A DNA stretch of 38,769 nt. Origin: Clostridia bacterium (GTDB lineage Bacteria; Bacillota; Clostridia; Christensenellales; Borkfalkiaceae). Where the stretch lies: positions 1-38,769 of the forward strand of contig JAFTPR010000009.1 in NCBI GenBank assembly GCA_017463145.1, written 5' to 3'. The notes under the pieces were generated by a model, which was given only the letters and a program-made list of their open reading frames with translations, had not been told where the DNA came from and made no database searches. Shown in pieces: positions 1-7,734 of this stretch (the first letter of the stretch is position 1; each line of letters begins with the position of its first letter). The translations under genes and the position numbers were made by a program.

Positions 1-345
1 CTTCTCGACGATATGGAAGCGGCGCTTAATGGTATGCTTGCGCCCAAGCTCAAAGAAATTCTTACGGGTAAATGCGAGGTTCGTCAAACGTTCAATATCA
101 CGGGCGTTGGTACGATTGCAGGTTGTTACGTTACGGACGGCAAGATTGTTCGCGGCGGGAAGCTCCGTATCTACCGTGAAGATATCATGATCTGCGAGGG
201 CGGCGTGAAGCAACTTAAACGCTTCAAGGACGACGTAAAAGAGGTCAACTACGGCTACGAATGTGGTTGCGCTATCGACGGATTTAACGAAATTCGCATA
301 GGCGATATTATCGAATGTTACGTGACGGAGGAGATCAAAGCGTAA
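1..345 (+). CDS. infB: Translation initiation factor IF-2, C-terminal end (partial)
   Basis: This is the last ~114 residues of IF-2, the GTPase that brings initiator fMet-tRNA to the 30S subunit. The window opens inside the gene, so the GTPase domain is not visible. What remains reads as the end of domain 3 and the C-terminal beta-barrel that binds fMet-tRNA: the run VRQTFNITGVGTIAGCYVTD, followed by DIIECYVTEEIKA at the C terminus, is typical of that domain. The TAA stop overlaps the rbfA start (TAATG at 343-347), so the two genes are translationally coupled. This is the usual infB-rbfA order of Firmicutes. Confidence 0.93.
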   Translation, partial: LLDDMEAALNGMLAPKLKEILTGKCEVRQTFNITGVGTIAGCYVTDGKIVRGGKLRIYREDIMICEGGVKQLKRFKDDVKEVNYGYECGCAIDGFNEIRIGDIIECYVTEEIKA

Positions 346-716
346 TGAAGGTATCGAGAACAGCACGGCTCAACGGCGAGTATCAAAAAGAAATCAGCGA
401 GATTATTCGTCGTTTGAAAGACAGAAATCCTGAGTTGAAAGGTCTGATTTCGGTGACGGAGGCAGACGTTGCGCCCGACTTGAAAACGGCAATTGTATAC
501 GTGAGTATCTATGCGCCTAAGGAGGAAGAAACGAAGCGTTCGTTTGCCATTCTCCAAGAAAACGCAGGATATATCCGTAAAGAGCTTTCGCAGGTAATGC
601 GTATGCGTACCGTACCTGCAATTACGTTCCGTATGGACGGAAGTATGGTATACGGCGCGAAAATGGACGAGCTGTTCAAGCAAATCCACGTTGCGCCCGA
701 AGATGAGGAAAAATGA
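345..716 (+). CDS. rbfA: Ribosome-binding factor A
   Basis: RbfA is a 30S maturation factor that binds near the 5' end of 16S rRNA during late assembly and cold adaptation. The 123-residue product has the single KH-like fold expected of the family: it begins MKVSRTARLNGEYQKEISEI and carries the family's central segment with PDLKTAIVYVSIY. I chose ATG 345 over an in-frame upstream codon because a GGAGGAG site at 326-332, inside infB, sits at suitable distance and the family starts here. The gene overlaps infB by one base and nrnA by four (ATGA), so all three are one transcription and translation unit. Confidence 0.95.
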   Translation: MKVSRTARLNGEYQKEISEIIRRLKDRNPELKGLISVTEADVAPDLKTAIVYVSIYAPKEEETKRSFAILQENAGYIRKELSQVMRMRTVPAITFRMDGSMVYGAKMDELFKQIHVAPEDEEK

Positions 717-1690
717 GCGGAAACTGTACGTTGGAACAAATAGCAAAAACGTTGAAAGAAGCGAAAAGCGTCGTAATCTTAACGCATATGCGCCCCGACG
801 GGGATGCGTTTGGAAGCGCGCTTTCGCTTTCTTGCGCTTTAAGCTATCTTAAAATCGAAAATCAAGTCTGCGTAGAATCGGATATTCCTTCTAACTTGCG
901 TTTTGTGGACGGAATCGAACGAGTGAAAAAAACACCCGAATTTGCGTACGATACATTAATCGCTGTCGATTGCAGCGACGTGCAACGATTGGGCGCGCTG
1001 TCGGATACGTTTTTGTTGGCGCAGCGTAAAAACGTCCGTACGCTTAACGTCGATCATCATATCTCCAATACCCGTTTTGCTTTGCAAAATTATGTGCGGG
1101 AATGTGCGTCGAATTGTATGAATATGGCGCAGTTAATCTCGTACCTGGGTGTGTCGATTGATAAAAAAATAGCGGAATACTTACTTTTGGGTTTGCTTAC
1201 CGATTCGGGGAATTTTTCTCACGACGACGTGAACGAGGAAGCGTTATCGCTTGCGGCAAAGCTCGTAGCGGCGGGCGCGGATATTCGGTATTGGAATTAT
1301 AATCTGTTTAAAAAGCAACCAAAAGCGCGGGCAAAATTGCATGCAAAGGTAATGAGCGGTATGCGCTTTTATTTGGAAGACCGTTTTGCGCTGATTGTTA
1401 TTTCCCAAGAAGCTATGCAAGCTTGCGGGGCAGATAACGGTATGACGGAGGGGTTTGTTGATTTCCCCTTGAACGTAGACGGCGTGGAGGTGGCTTGTTC
1501 GATTATGGAAATCAAGAGCCGCCAATACAAGATATCCCTGCGCTCGAAAGAGTATGCGGACGTGAACGGGATAGCGGGTACGTTTGGCGGAGGCGGACAT
1601 ATTCGGGCGGCAGGCTGTATGCTGTTCGGGGAGTTGGAGGACGTTATCGATCGGCTGACCTACGCCGTATCGCAATATCTTGCAGACTAA
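713..1690 (+). CDS. nrnA: DHH-family bifunctional oligoribonuclease / PAP phosphatase
   Basis: NrnA-type DHH-DHHA1 enzymes degrade 2-5 nt RNAs and dephosphorylate 3'-phosphoadenosine 5'-phosphate; some members hydrolyse pApA from c-di-AMP. The 325-residue protein has the metal-binding motifs in order: THMRPDGDA (H25, D29, D31), AVDCSD (D86) and VDHH (D114-H115-H116). The C-terminal DHHA1 domain carries the substrate-binding GTFGGGGHIRAAG near residues 291-303. Start ATG 713 overlaps the rbfA stop, with GAGG just upstream. nrnA after rbfA is the classical Firmicutes order, but truB does not follow here; a terminator does. A role in c-di-AMP turnover would fit with cdaA 9 kb downstream, but that is inference. 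Confidence 0.93.
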   Translation: MSGNCTLEQIAKTLKEAKSVVILTHMRPDGDAFGSALSLSCALSYLKIENQVCVESDIPSNLRFVDGIERVKKTPEFAYDTLIAVDCSDVQRLGALSDTFLLAQRKNVRTLNVDHHISNTRFALQNYVRECASNCMNMAQLISYLGVSIDKKIAEYLLLGLLTDSGNFSHDDVNEEALSLAAKLVAAGADIRYWNYNLFKKQPKARAKLHAKVMSGMRFYLEDRFALIVISQEAMQACGADNGMTEGFVDFPLNVDGVEVACSIMEIKSRQYKISLRSKEYADVNGIAGTFGGGGHIRAAGCMLFGELEDVIDRLTYAVSQYLAD

Positions 1691-1699
1691 CACATCTAA

Positions 1700-1722
1700 A
1701 AGGCGGTTTTCCGTCTTTTTCT
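1700..1722 (+). terminator. Rho-independent terminator of infB-rbfA-nrnA
   Basis: AAGGCGG (1700-1706), a TTTT loop and CCGTCTT (1711-1717) form a 7-bp stem with one G-U pair. It runs into a T-rich tail 9 bases after the nrnA stop. Confidence 0.6.
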
Positions 1723-1748
1723 TTTACAAAGAAAGTATATCCGTAGGG

Positions 1749-1777
1749 TTGCTTTTTTTTAGAAAAAAGTGTATAAT
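1749..1777 (+). promoter_or_regulatory. Sigma-A promoter for the DUF4011 helicase gene
   Basis: TTGCTT at 1749-1754, a 17-base spacer and TATAAT at 1772-1777 lie 33 bases upstream of the helicase start codon. This gives the helicase transcription independent of the upstream translation operon. Confidence 0.7.
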
Positions 1778-1810
1778 AGTGGAAAGCATTGCTACGCAGG
1801 AGGATAGGGT

Positions 1811-4800
1811 ATGGCGCAAAAAGCAAAAAAGATAGAAGAATGGATCTCTCTTGACGGCGAAACGGCAAAGGTGGTTTCCTATGCCGATTATTTTGCGCGC
1901 CGCCCGTTGTTTTCGTCCTTGCAAATCAAGAACGTCGGCGAAGAAAACGTGGAGGAATTGACCCTTACGCTCAAAAACGAAAACGGTATGCTTATTCCGT
2001 TTGAAAAAACGTTGGAAGTTCCGTTTGAAAGCGTTGTGCGCGTGGACGTTGGTAATCTCCTTTCGCCTTTGTATTTTACTGCGTTGGAGGAAGTGAAAGA
2101 GGAAAGGATAGAAGCGGTTATCACCAAGGATAAAAAGATGCTCGCCACCGCGGAATTTACCGTGACCGCGTTGCCATTCGATTATTGGCAGGGCGTAGAG
2201 GGCGATCCTGAACTGCTTGCTTCATTCGTGCGTCCGCGCCTTGCGGATTGCGCGCGTATGCAAACGGAAGTGGAAGCGCAGTTGAAAAAGTGGAATGTAG
2301 ATTTCGAGCTTGGCGGGTACGTTGGCAACGATAAAAACGCCGTCAGACGTATTCTTGCCGCATTGTTCGCTTCGTTGCGGCGGCTGTCCATAGAGAAAAA
2401 CTATGCGGATATAACAAGACCCGTACAAGCGGGCGGCGGCGTAAAGATTGTTGCGGAAAGGCAGGCGAGCGCATTGGAATTGGCGCTGTTTGCTACATCC
2501 TGTATCGAGAGCTTGGGGCTTCACCCTGTGCTGATTTTTGGCGATAGGGAAATTACCTGCGGCGCGTGGTTGTACGACAGTTGTTTTATCGACACCGTTT
2601 CAGACGACGTTTCCCGCCTTTGCGCGTATACCTCGGACGGCATCAATAATTTGAGCTGTTTTGATATCGAGGACGTATTTGGGGATAAGAATATCGCCTA
2701 TTCTACTTCCGAGGAACATTTCCGCCATAAGGCAGGTGCGGGCGCGTACGATCGGTATCTCGATATCCGCCGTTGCCGTATTAGCCGTGTGTTACCTTTG
2801 CCGCTTCGCGCAAAAAGTGTAAAGGGGTACGAGGTTCTTTCTGAGGAGGCTTCTTCGCCCGACGCGCGTCCCGAGGATTTGAAAAACACGCAAAAGCTTT
2901 CTATCGACAACGACCGAACGAAAGACAAGCAATGGGAAAGGCGGTTGCTCGATTTGTCTATGAAGAATGCGCTTTTGCATTTTACGCCCACAAAAACGGC
3001 GGCGCATTTGCTTTCTTATGATGCGGATGCAACGCTAGACGCATTGACTACGCAAGGAGAACTTGTGTTGGCAGCGGCAAACGGGACAAAGGATGTGAAA
3101 ACGCATTTCGGGGCAAGCGCGGAAGTCAAGACAATGCGCGAGTTGATCGGTATAGAAAACGACTCAGGGATTTTGCGTACGTTCTCTGACGAGAAAACGT
3201 TGTTTGAAACGGTAAATCGGCTCATCAAGCGAAACAAGGAAGCAGACGAGGAATCGGGTACAAAAATACTGTATCTTGCGCTCGGTTTTTTGAAATGGTA
3301 TACCCATGAGGACGGCGCGGAACATTACGCACCTCTTGTGTTACAACCTGTACAGCTTAAAAAGAGTAAAGGCGGGGCAGGTTTTGCAGTAGCGGTCACG
3401 GACGAGGACGTTTCCGTAAACTCTACCCTGCTTGAATACCTCAAACAGGAATTTAATATCGATATGCGCGGCTTGGACGAATTGATCCACGGCTTGAAAA
3501 TATCGGAAATTCTCGCTATGATTAGGCGGGAAGTAATGGGTATGCGTAATTGGGAGGTGTATGACGATTGCTATATCGCCGGTTTCTCCTTTGCCCGCTA
3601 TCAAATGTGGAACGATTTGCGTAAAAATATCGGTGAATTTTCCAAAAACGAAATCGTTTCCGCGCTGCTCGATAACTCCGTTGTGGTAGGCGGGGGGGAT
3701 ATGCGCTTGAAAGAGGATGAGGCGCGCCCCGAAGCTACGCTTACGCCGCTTCCCGCAGACGAATCGCAATGGGCGGCGATTGCGCTTTCGCAAACGGGCA
3801 AAAGCTTCGTTTTGCACGGCCCTCCGGGTACGGGAAAATCGCAAACGATTACGAATATAATTGCCAACGCCCTGTACGAGGGGAAACGCGTGCTGTTCGT
3901 TGCCGAAAAGCAAGCGGCGTTGTCCGTTGTTAAAAAACGCTTGGATGCGTTGGGTCTTGGGGATTTCTGTTTGGAATTACATTCCAATAAAACGAACAAA
4001 TCGAACGTCTTGCAAAAGCTCTCCACCACTTTATCTTTTGCGGGAGAAGTGGAAAACGTCGGGCTTTTGGAACAGGGAAATCAGATTGTCAAACTCAAAG
4101 AGGAGCTGTTAGAACCGCTTACGGCGTTGCACAAAAAACGCCGTTTGGGCGTATCCGTGTACGAGGCTATGCTCATTTGCCTCAAAAATAAAAGCGCGCC
4201 CGATATTATGAATATCGAGAGCACGTTTTATGACGGCTTGACGAAAGAAAAGATAGACGAATACGAGGCAATGATGATTCAAGCCGCGGCTACCGCCAAG
4301 GAATGCGGCGGTGTGCACAATTCGCCTTTTTCCAACGTAAACGTGACGGAATACGACCTCGCCGTGCGGGATTCCTTGTATTGCGCATCCGAAGTGGTAA
4401 TTGCGGAAATTAAGCATTTAAAAAATTATATCGCGCTGTTGAACGATTTGTACCGTCAAAAAATCAGTACTTTGACAAGGACGAAGCTCGATTCGTTGTA
4501 CGAGATATCGAAAATGCTCAGCGGCGGGGCGTTGAATAAATATTTTAAAGCGGACGAAGAAGAATTTTTCCTGTTTTTCAATGCCAACAGACGGCTGGAC
4601 GCGTATTTGGAAAAGTATTTCAAAGCGCATAAAAAGTTGGTGGATATCTCGAAAGAGTATGAGAAACTTGGCGCTTGGTTGGCGGCGGGTAGGAACGATC
4701 ACGAAAACGATAAAACGATTAAATCTATCGTTAAAAAACTTTCCAAAACGGCGATTGCGCCCTACGGCGAGGTGGAATTGTACACGCATTTGGAAACGGT

Positions 4801-7447
4801 GTACGGTATTTACGAGGCTATGTCATCCATAAGAGAGCATACCGACCACGTGCAGTATTTCACGTTTGCATTTGGACGTGTGGATTTCTTTGATGCGCGC
4901 AAAAACTTCCTTAAAGAGCTGTATAAGCTGCACGAACTTTGCGCAGGCGTGTTTATGGACTACAATCCCGACAGCTTTAACAGTATGTGTATTCGTGCCT
5001 CGAACGGATATTCCGAACCCGTGTTAAGCGGGCTGATGCGCTCGGTAGACAGCTTCCGCGAGGCAGAGGAAAGTTTCTTGTCCGTAACGCAAGCAAACCG
5101 CTCGAAAATTCCCGAAGAGGAGATTTTGGAATACTATACAGCGAAAGCGGGCGCATTGATAGAAAATATCGATATGGTTGCGCCGTGGTGCAATTACCGC
5201 AAGACGGCAAAAGCGCTTGACGAGGCGGGGCTTACGTTTGTTACGGACGCGCTTGAAAACGGTTCGATTACAAGCGAGAACATTATCGACAGCTTTGAAA
5301 AGAATATCTATAAAAATTTCTTGCAGACGAATATTCCGCTCGATCCCGTGCTTGCCCGTTTCTCCGCAGGTGTATTGGAGGAAAAATCCGAAAGTTTACG
5401 CTTGCTCGGCGACGAATTCGCAAGGCTCACGAAAGAAGCGATTCGGGCAAAACTTATTTCCCGATTGCCGACGGCTTCGACGGAGGGCAGTTTGAGCTTG
5501 GAAGTGGCAAATTTCTCGCGGCTTGTAAAATCCAATCTGCGCGGTACGGGGCTGAGAAAACTGTTTGAGGAAATTCCGGAGCTGATCAAGCGTATTGCGC
5601 CCTGTATGCTGATGAGTCCTATGACCGTTTCTCAATATTTACAGGCGGAAAACGGTTTGTTTGATACGGTTATATTCGACGAGGCTTCGCAAATTCCCAC
5701 GGCGGAGGCGATTTGTTCGCTTGCGCGTGCAAAGAACGCAATCATAGTAGGCGATCCCAAACAACTCCCGCCTACAAGTTTTTTCCATACCAATTACGTG
5801 GACGAGGAAGATCTCGAAAACGAGGATATGGAAAGCTTGCTCGACGATTGTCTTGCAATCAATATGCCGCAACGGCATCTTACGTGGCATTATCGTAGTA
5901 AACACGAAAGTCTTATTGCGTTTTCCAATACAATGTATTACGAAAACCGTCTTTGTACCTTTCCTTCACCCGACGCGTTGGCGAGTAAGGTGCGTTTCGA
6001 GTTCGTGGAGGACGGCGTATACGACAGGGGATTCACCAAACGCAACAAGGCGGAAGGAGATATGCTCATTGCGGAAGTGCTTCGTCGTTTGAACGATCCC
6101 GTTTTGAAAAAGTCGAGTATCGGTATCGTCACGTTCAGTAACGTACAAAAAGAGTATATCGAACGGAAACTGACTGCGCTTATTACCGAAAAACGCTTGG
6201 AAGAAGCCGCTTTTGAGCGGGAAGAACCGCTGTTTGTGAAGAATTTGGAAAACGTGCAAGGTGACGAGCGGGACGTAATCTTGTTCTCCGTTTGCTACGG
6301 TCCGGATAAAACGGGCAGGATATCTTTGAATTTTGGACCTTTGAACCAAGCGGGCGGGTGGCGACGGCTCAACGTTGCCGTTTCACGCGCAAGGGAAGAA
6401 ATGGTCGTGTTCTCGTCTATGCGCGGGGCAATGATTGACCTTTCCAAAACCAATTCCCGTGGCGTAGCGGGTTTAAAAGCCTTTTTGGATTTTGCTGAAA
6501 AGGGTAGAACGAACCTTGCTATTTCGGCAAGCGCCGTTGTGGCAAAAAAGGCGGGGCTTGGAAAGTATATTGCCGAAGAGCTTGCTTCGTACGGTTACGA
6601 GTGTCGTTACGACGTAGGCGCTTCGGGATTCAAAATCGACGTTGCCGTGGTAGACCCGAAAAACAGGCGCAAATTTATCCTTGCCATTATGTGCGATACG
6701 CCCAACCGTTTTTCTGTCAAGGATAGAAACGTGTTGCAAATTCAAACGCTCAAACGTAATAATTGGAACGTGATACGCCTTTTCTCCGTCAATTATTACA
6801 ACAATCCCAAGCGGGAAATCAAGAAAATTAAGGATATTTTGGATAAATTAACGGGCGCGGATAAAAAGGGCGGCGCAGAGCTGAACAGAAGCAAAAAGGC
6901 GTACAAAAAAGCGACGTTGGAAACACGCTACGAAAACGCAACGTACGTCACTTCGGGGGAGAACGACAAGGAACTTCTTGCCCGCCTGAAAGCAATCGTT
7001 ACGGCAGAAGAACCGATTTCGCATGATTTTCTCGTGCGTAGATGTTTGGCAAGCCTCGGTATTCACAAGTACGGCGCGAAGGTGGACGCGCGCATGCAGG
7101 CTTTGATTGCGCTTTGCGGTTTCCGCTTTGAAAAGATATTCGGTATGCAGTTTTACCGTAAGTCTGAAAAGGCGATCGGCTTTGAGAAATACCGTGTGGA
7201 AACGGGCGAACCGCTTCGCAAGACAGAGTTTGACTATACGCCTTATGAGATTGTTGCGATTGTAAGAGGCGCGTTGGAAGATAAAGTGGCGTTATATATG
7301 GACGAAATTACCACGATTGCCGCTTCCGTTTTGCGGATTCCCCGTCCGACGGATAAATTTATTGCATACGTCAACGATTGCGTGACTTTCGGTGAGGAAC
7401 GGGGGCTGTTTGTCCGTTCGGTGTCGGACAGAATTTCATTGGCGTAA
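1811..7447 (+). CDS. DUF4011 / SF1 helicase / Vsr-like nuclease / DUF3320 protein
   Basis: This is a giant single-gene helicase-nuclease of 1,878 residues. Domains in order: an Ig-like N-terminal region (~1-120); a transglutaminase-like stretch (~215-270); DUF4011 from ~376 (ERRLLDLSMKNALLHF); an SF1 helicase; a Vsr/PD-(D/E)xK-like domain (~1580-1680); and a C-terminal DUF3320 helical region. Helicase motifs are intact: Walker A GPPGTGKS (670-677), DEAS (1290-1293), GDPKQLPP (1314-1321), HYRSK (1360), QGDERD (1483-1488) and NVAVSRARE (1521-1529). In the nuclease domain the first acid is present (FKIDVAV, D1610), but where relatives usually read ECDG this protein has MCDT (1627-1630). The transglutaminase-like part also seems to lack Cys and His. 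Start ATG 1811 follows AGGAGG at 1798-1803. The family is widespread and poorly characterised; related architectures have been listed as antiphage candidates. Its role here is unknown. Confidence 0.88.
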   Translation: MAQKAKKIEEWISLDGETAKVVSYADYFARRPLFSSLQIKNVGEENVEELTLTLKNENGMLIPFEKTLEVPFESVVRVDVGNLLSPLYFTALEEVKEERIEAVITKDKKMLATAEFTVTALPFDYWQGVEGDPELLASFVRPRLADCARMQTEVEAQLKKWNVDFELGGYVGNDKNAVRRILAALFASLRRLSIEKNYADITRPVQAGGGVKIVAERQASALELALFATSCIESLGLHPVLIFGDREITCGAWLYDSCFIDTVSDDVSRLCAYTSDGINNLSCFDIEDVFGDKNIAYSTSEEHFRHKAGAGAYDRYLDIRRCRISRVLPLPLRAKSVKGYEVLSEEASSPDARPEDLKNTQKLSIDNDRTKDKQWERRLLDLSMKNALLHFTPTKTAAHLLSYDADATLDALTTQGELVLAAANGTKDVKTHFGASAEVKTMRELIGIENDSGILRTFSDEKTLFETVNRLIKRNKEADEESGTKILYLALGFLKWYTHEDGAEHYAPLVLQPVQLKKSKGGAGFAVAVTDEDVSVNSTLLEYLKQEFNIDMRGLDELIHGLKISEILAMIRREVMGMRNWEVYDDCYIAGFSFARYQMWNDLRKNIGEFSKNEIVSALLDNSVVVGGGDMRLKEDEARPEATLTPLPADESQWAAIALSQTGKSFVLHGPPGTGKSQTITNIIANALYEGKRVLFVAEKQAALSVVKKRLDALGLGDFCLELHSNKTNKSNVLQKLSTTLSFAGEVENVGLLEQGNQIVKLKEELLEPLTALHKKRRLGVSVYEAMLICLKNKSAPDIMNIESTFYDGLTKEKIDEYEAMMIQAAATAKECGGVHNSPFSNVNVTEYDLAVRDSLYCASEVVIAEIKHLKNYIALLNDLYRQKISTLTRTKLDSLYEISKMLSGGALNKYFKADEEEFFLFFNANRRLDAYLEKYFKAHKKLVDISKEYEKLGAWLAAGRNDHENDKTIKSIVKKLSKTAIAPYGEVELYTHLETVYGIYEAMSSIREHTDHVQYFTFAFGRVDFFDARKNFLKELYKLHELCAGVFMDYNPDSFNSMCIRASNGYSEPVLSGLMRSVDSFREAEESFLSVTQANRSKIPEEEILEYYTAKAGALIENIDMVAPWCNYRKTAKALDEAGLTFVTDALENGSITSENIIDSFEKNIYKNFLQTNIPLDPVLARFSAGVLEEKSESLRLLGDEFARLTKEAIRAKLISRLPTASTEGSLSLEVANFSRLVKSNLRGTGLRKLFEEIPELIKRIAPCMLMSPMTVSQYLQAENGLFDTVIFDEASQIPTAEAICSLARAKNAIIVGDPKQLPPTSFFHTNYVDEEDLENEDMESLLDDCLAINMPQRHLTWHYRSKHESLIAFSNTMYYENRLCTFPSPDALASKVRFEFVEDGVYDRGFTKRNKAEGDMLIAEVLRRLNDPVLKKSSIGIVTFSNVQKEYIERKLTALITEKRLEEAAFEREEPLFVKNLENVQGDERDVILFSVCYGPDKTGRISLNFGPLNQAGGWRRLNVAVSRAREEMVVFSSMRGAMIDLSKTNSRGVAGLKAFLDFAEKGRTNLAISASAVVAKKAGLGKYIAEELASYGYECRYDVGASGFKIDVAVVDPKNRRKFILAIMCDTPNRFSVKDRNVLQIQTLKRNNWNVIRLFSVNYYNNPKREIKKIKDILDKLTGADKKGGAELNRSKKAYKKATLETRYENATYVTSGENDKELLARLKAIVTAEEPISHDFLVRRCLASLGIHKYGAKVDARMQALIALCGFRFEKIFGMQFYRKSEKAIGFEKYRVETGEPLRKTEFDYTPYEIVAIVRGALEDKVALYMDEITTIAASVLRIPRPTDKFIAYVNDCVTFGEERGLFVRSVSDRISLA

Positions 7448-7724
7448 CCAAAGCAATATAATCCAAACCAGCCCCAAAGCCGTCTTTTTTGCTCTTTTCG
7501 GCTCGTCGTCATTATAATACTTTGGTATGATTGCTTCCTCCTCACCAAAAATAGACTAAAAAAATCCGAACTTTGGGGTGCAAAGCAATTTTGTAGCGAA
7601 AGAATTTATTGCAGATACAAGGCGAATGCCGCAGGTCAACCAAGCGGTTTATCAAGGCTTTCAACGAAGTAGATACTTAAATTCTTCGCTAAAAATCTTG
7701 GTTCGGATTATATTACTTTGGTTA
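7445..7724. mobile_element. MITE-like element with 26-bp terminal inverted repeats
   Basis: The left end TAACCAAAGCAATATAATCC, continuing to 7470, is the reverse complement of 7699-7724 at 24 of 26 positions. Both ends begin with TA, so the simplest reading is a Tc1/IS630-type MITE (ACCAAAG...CTTTGGT) flanked by a TA target duplication (7445-7446 and 7723-7724). It has no open reading frame of note. It lies exactly between the helicase gene, whose stop codon TAA uses the left TA and the first A of the element, and the comEC ribosome binding site (AAGGTGAG, 7724-7731). No transposase is present, so movement would need one in trans. Confidence 0.7.
7594..7691. repeat. Inner inverted repeat of the MITE-like element
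   Basis: TAGCGAAAGAATTTA (7594-7608) is complementary to TAAATTCTTCGCTA (7678-7691) with one bulged base. Together with the terminal repeats this lets a transcript of the element fold into a long two-part stem. The ~70 bases in between show no recognisable gene. Confidence 0.6.
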
Positions 7725-7734
7725 AGGTGAGTAT

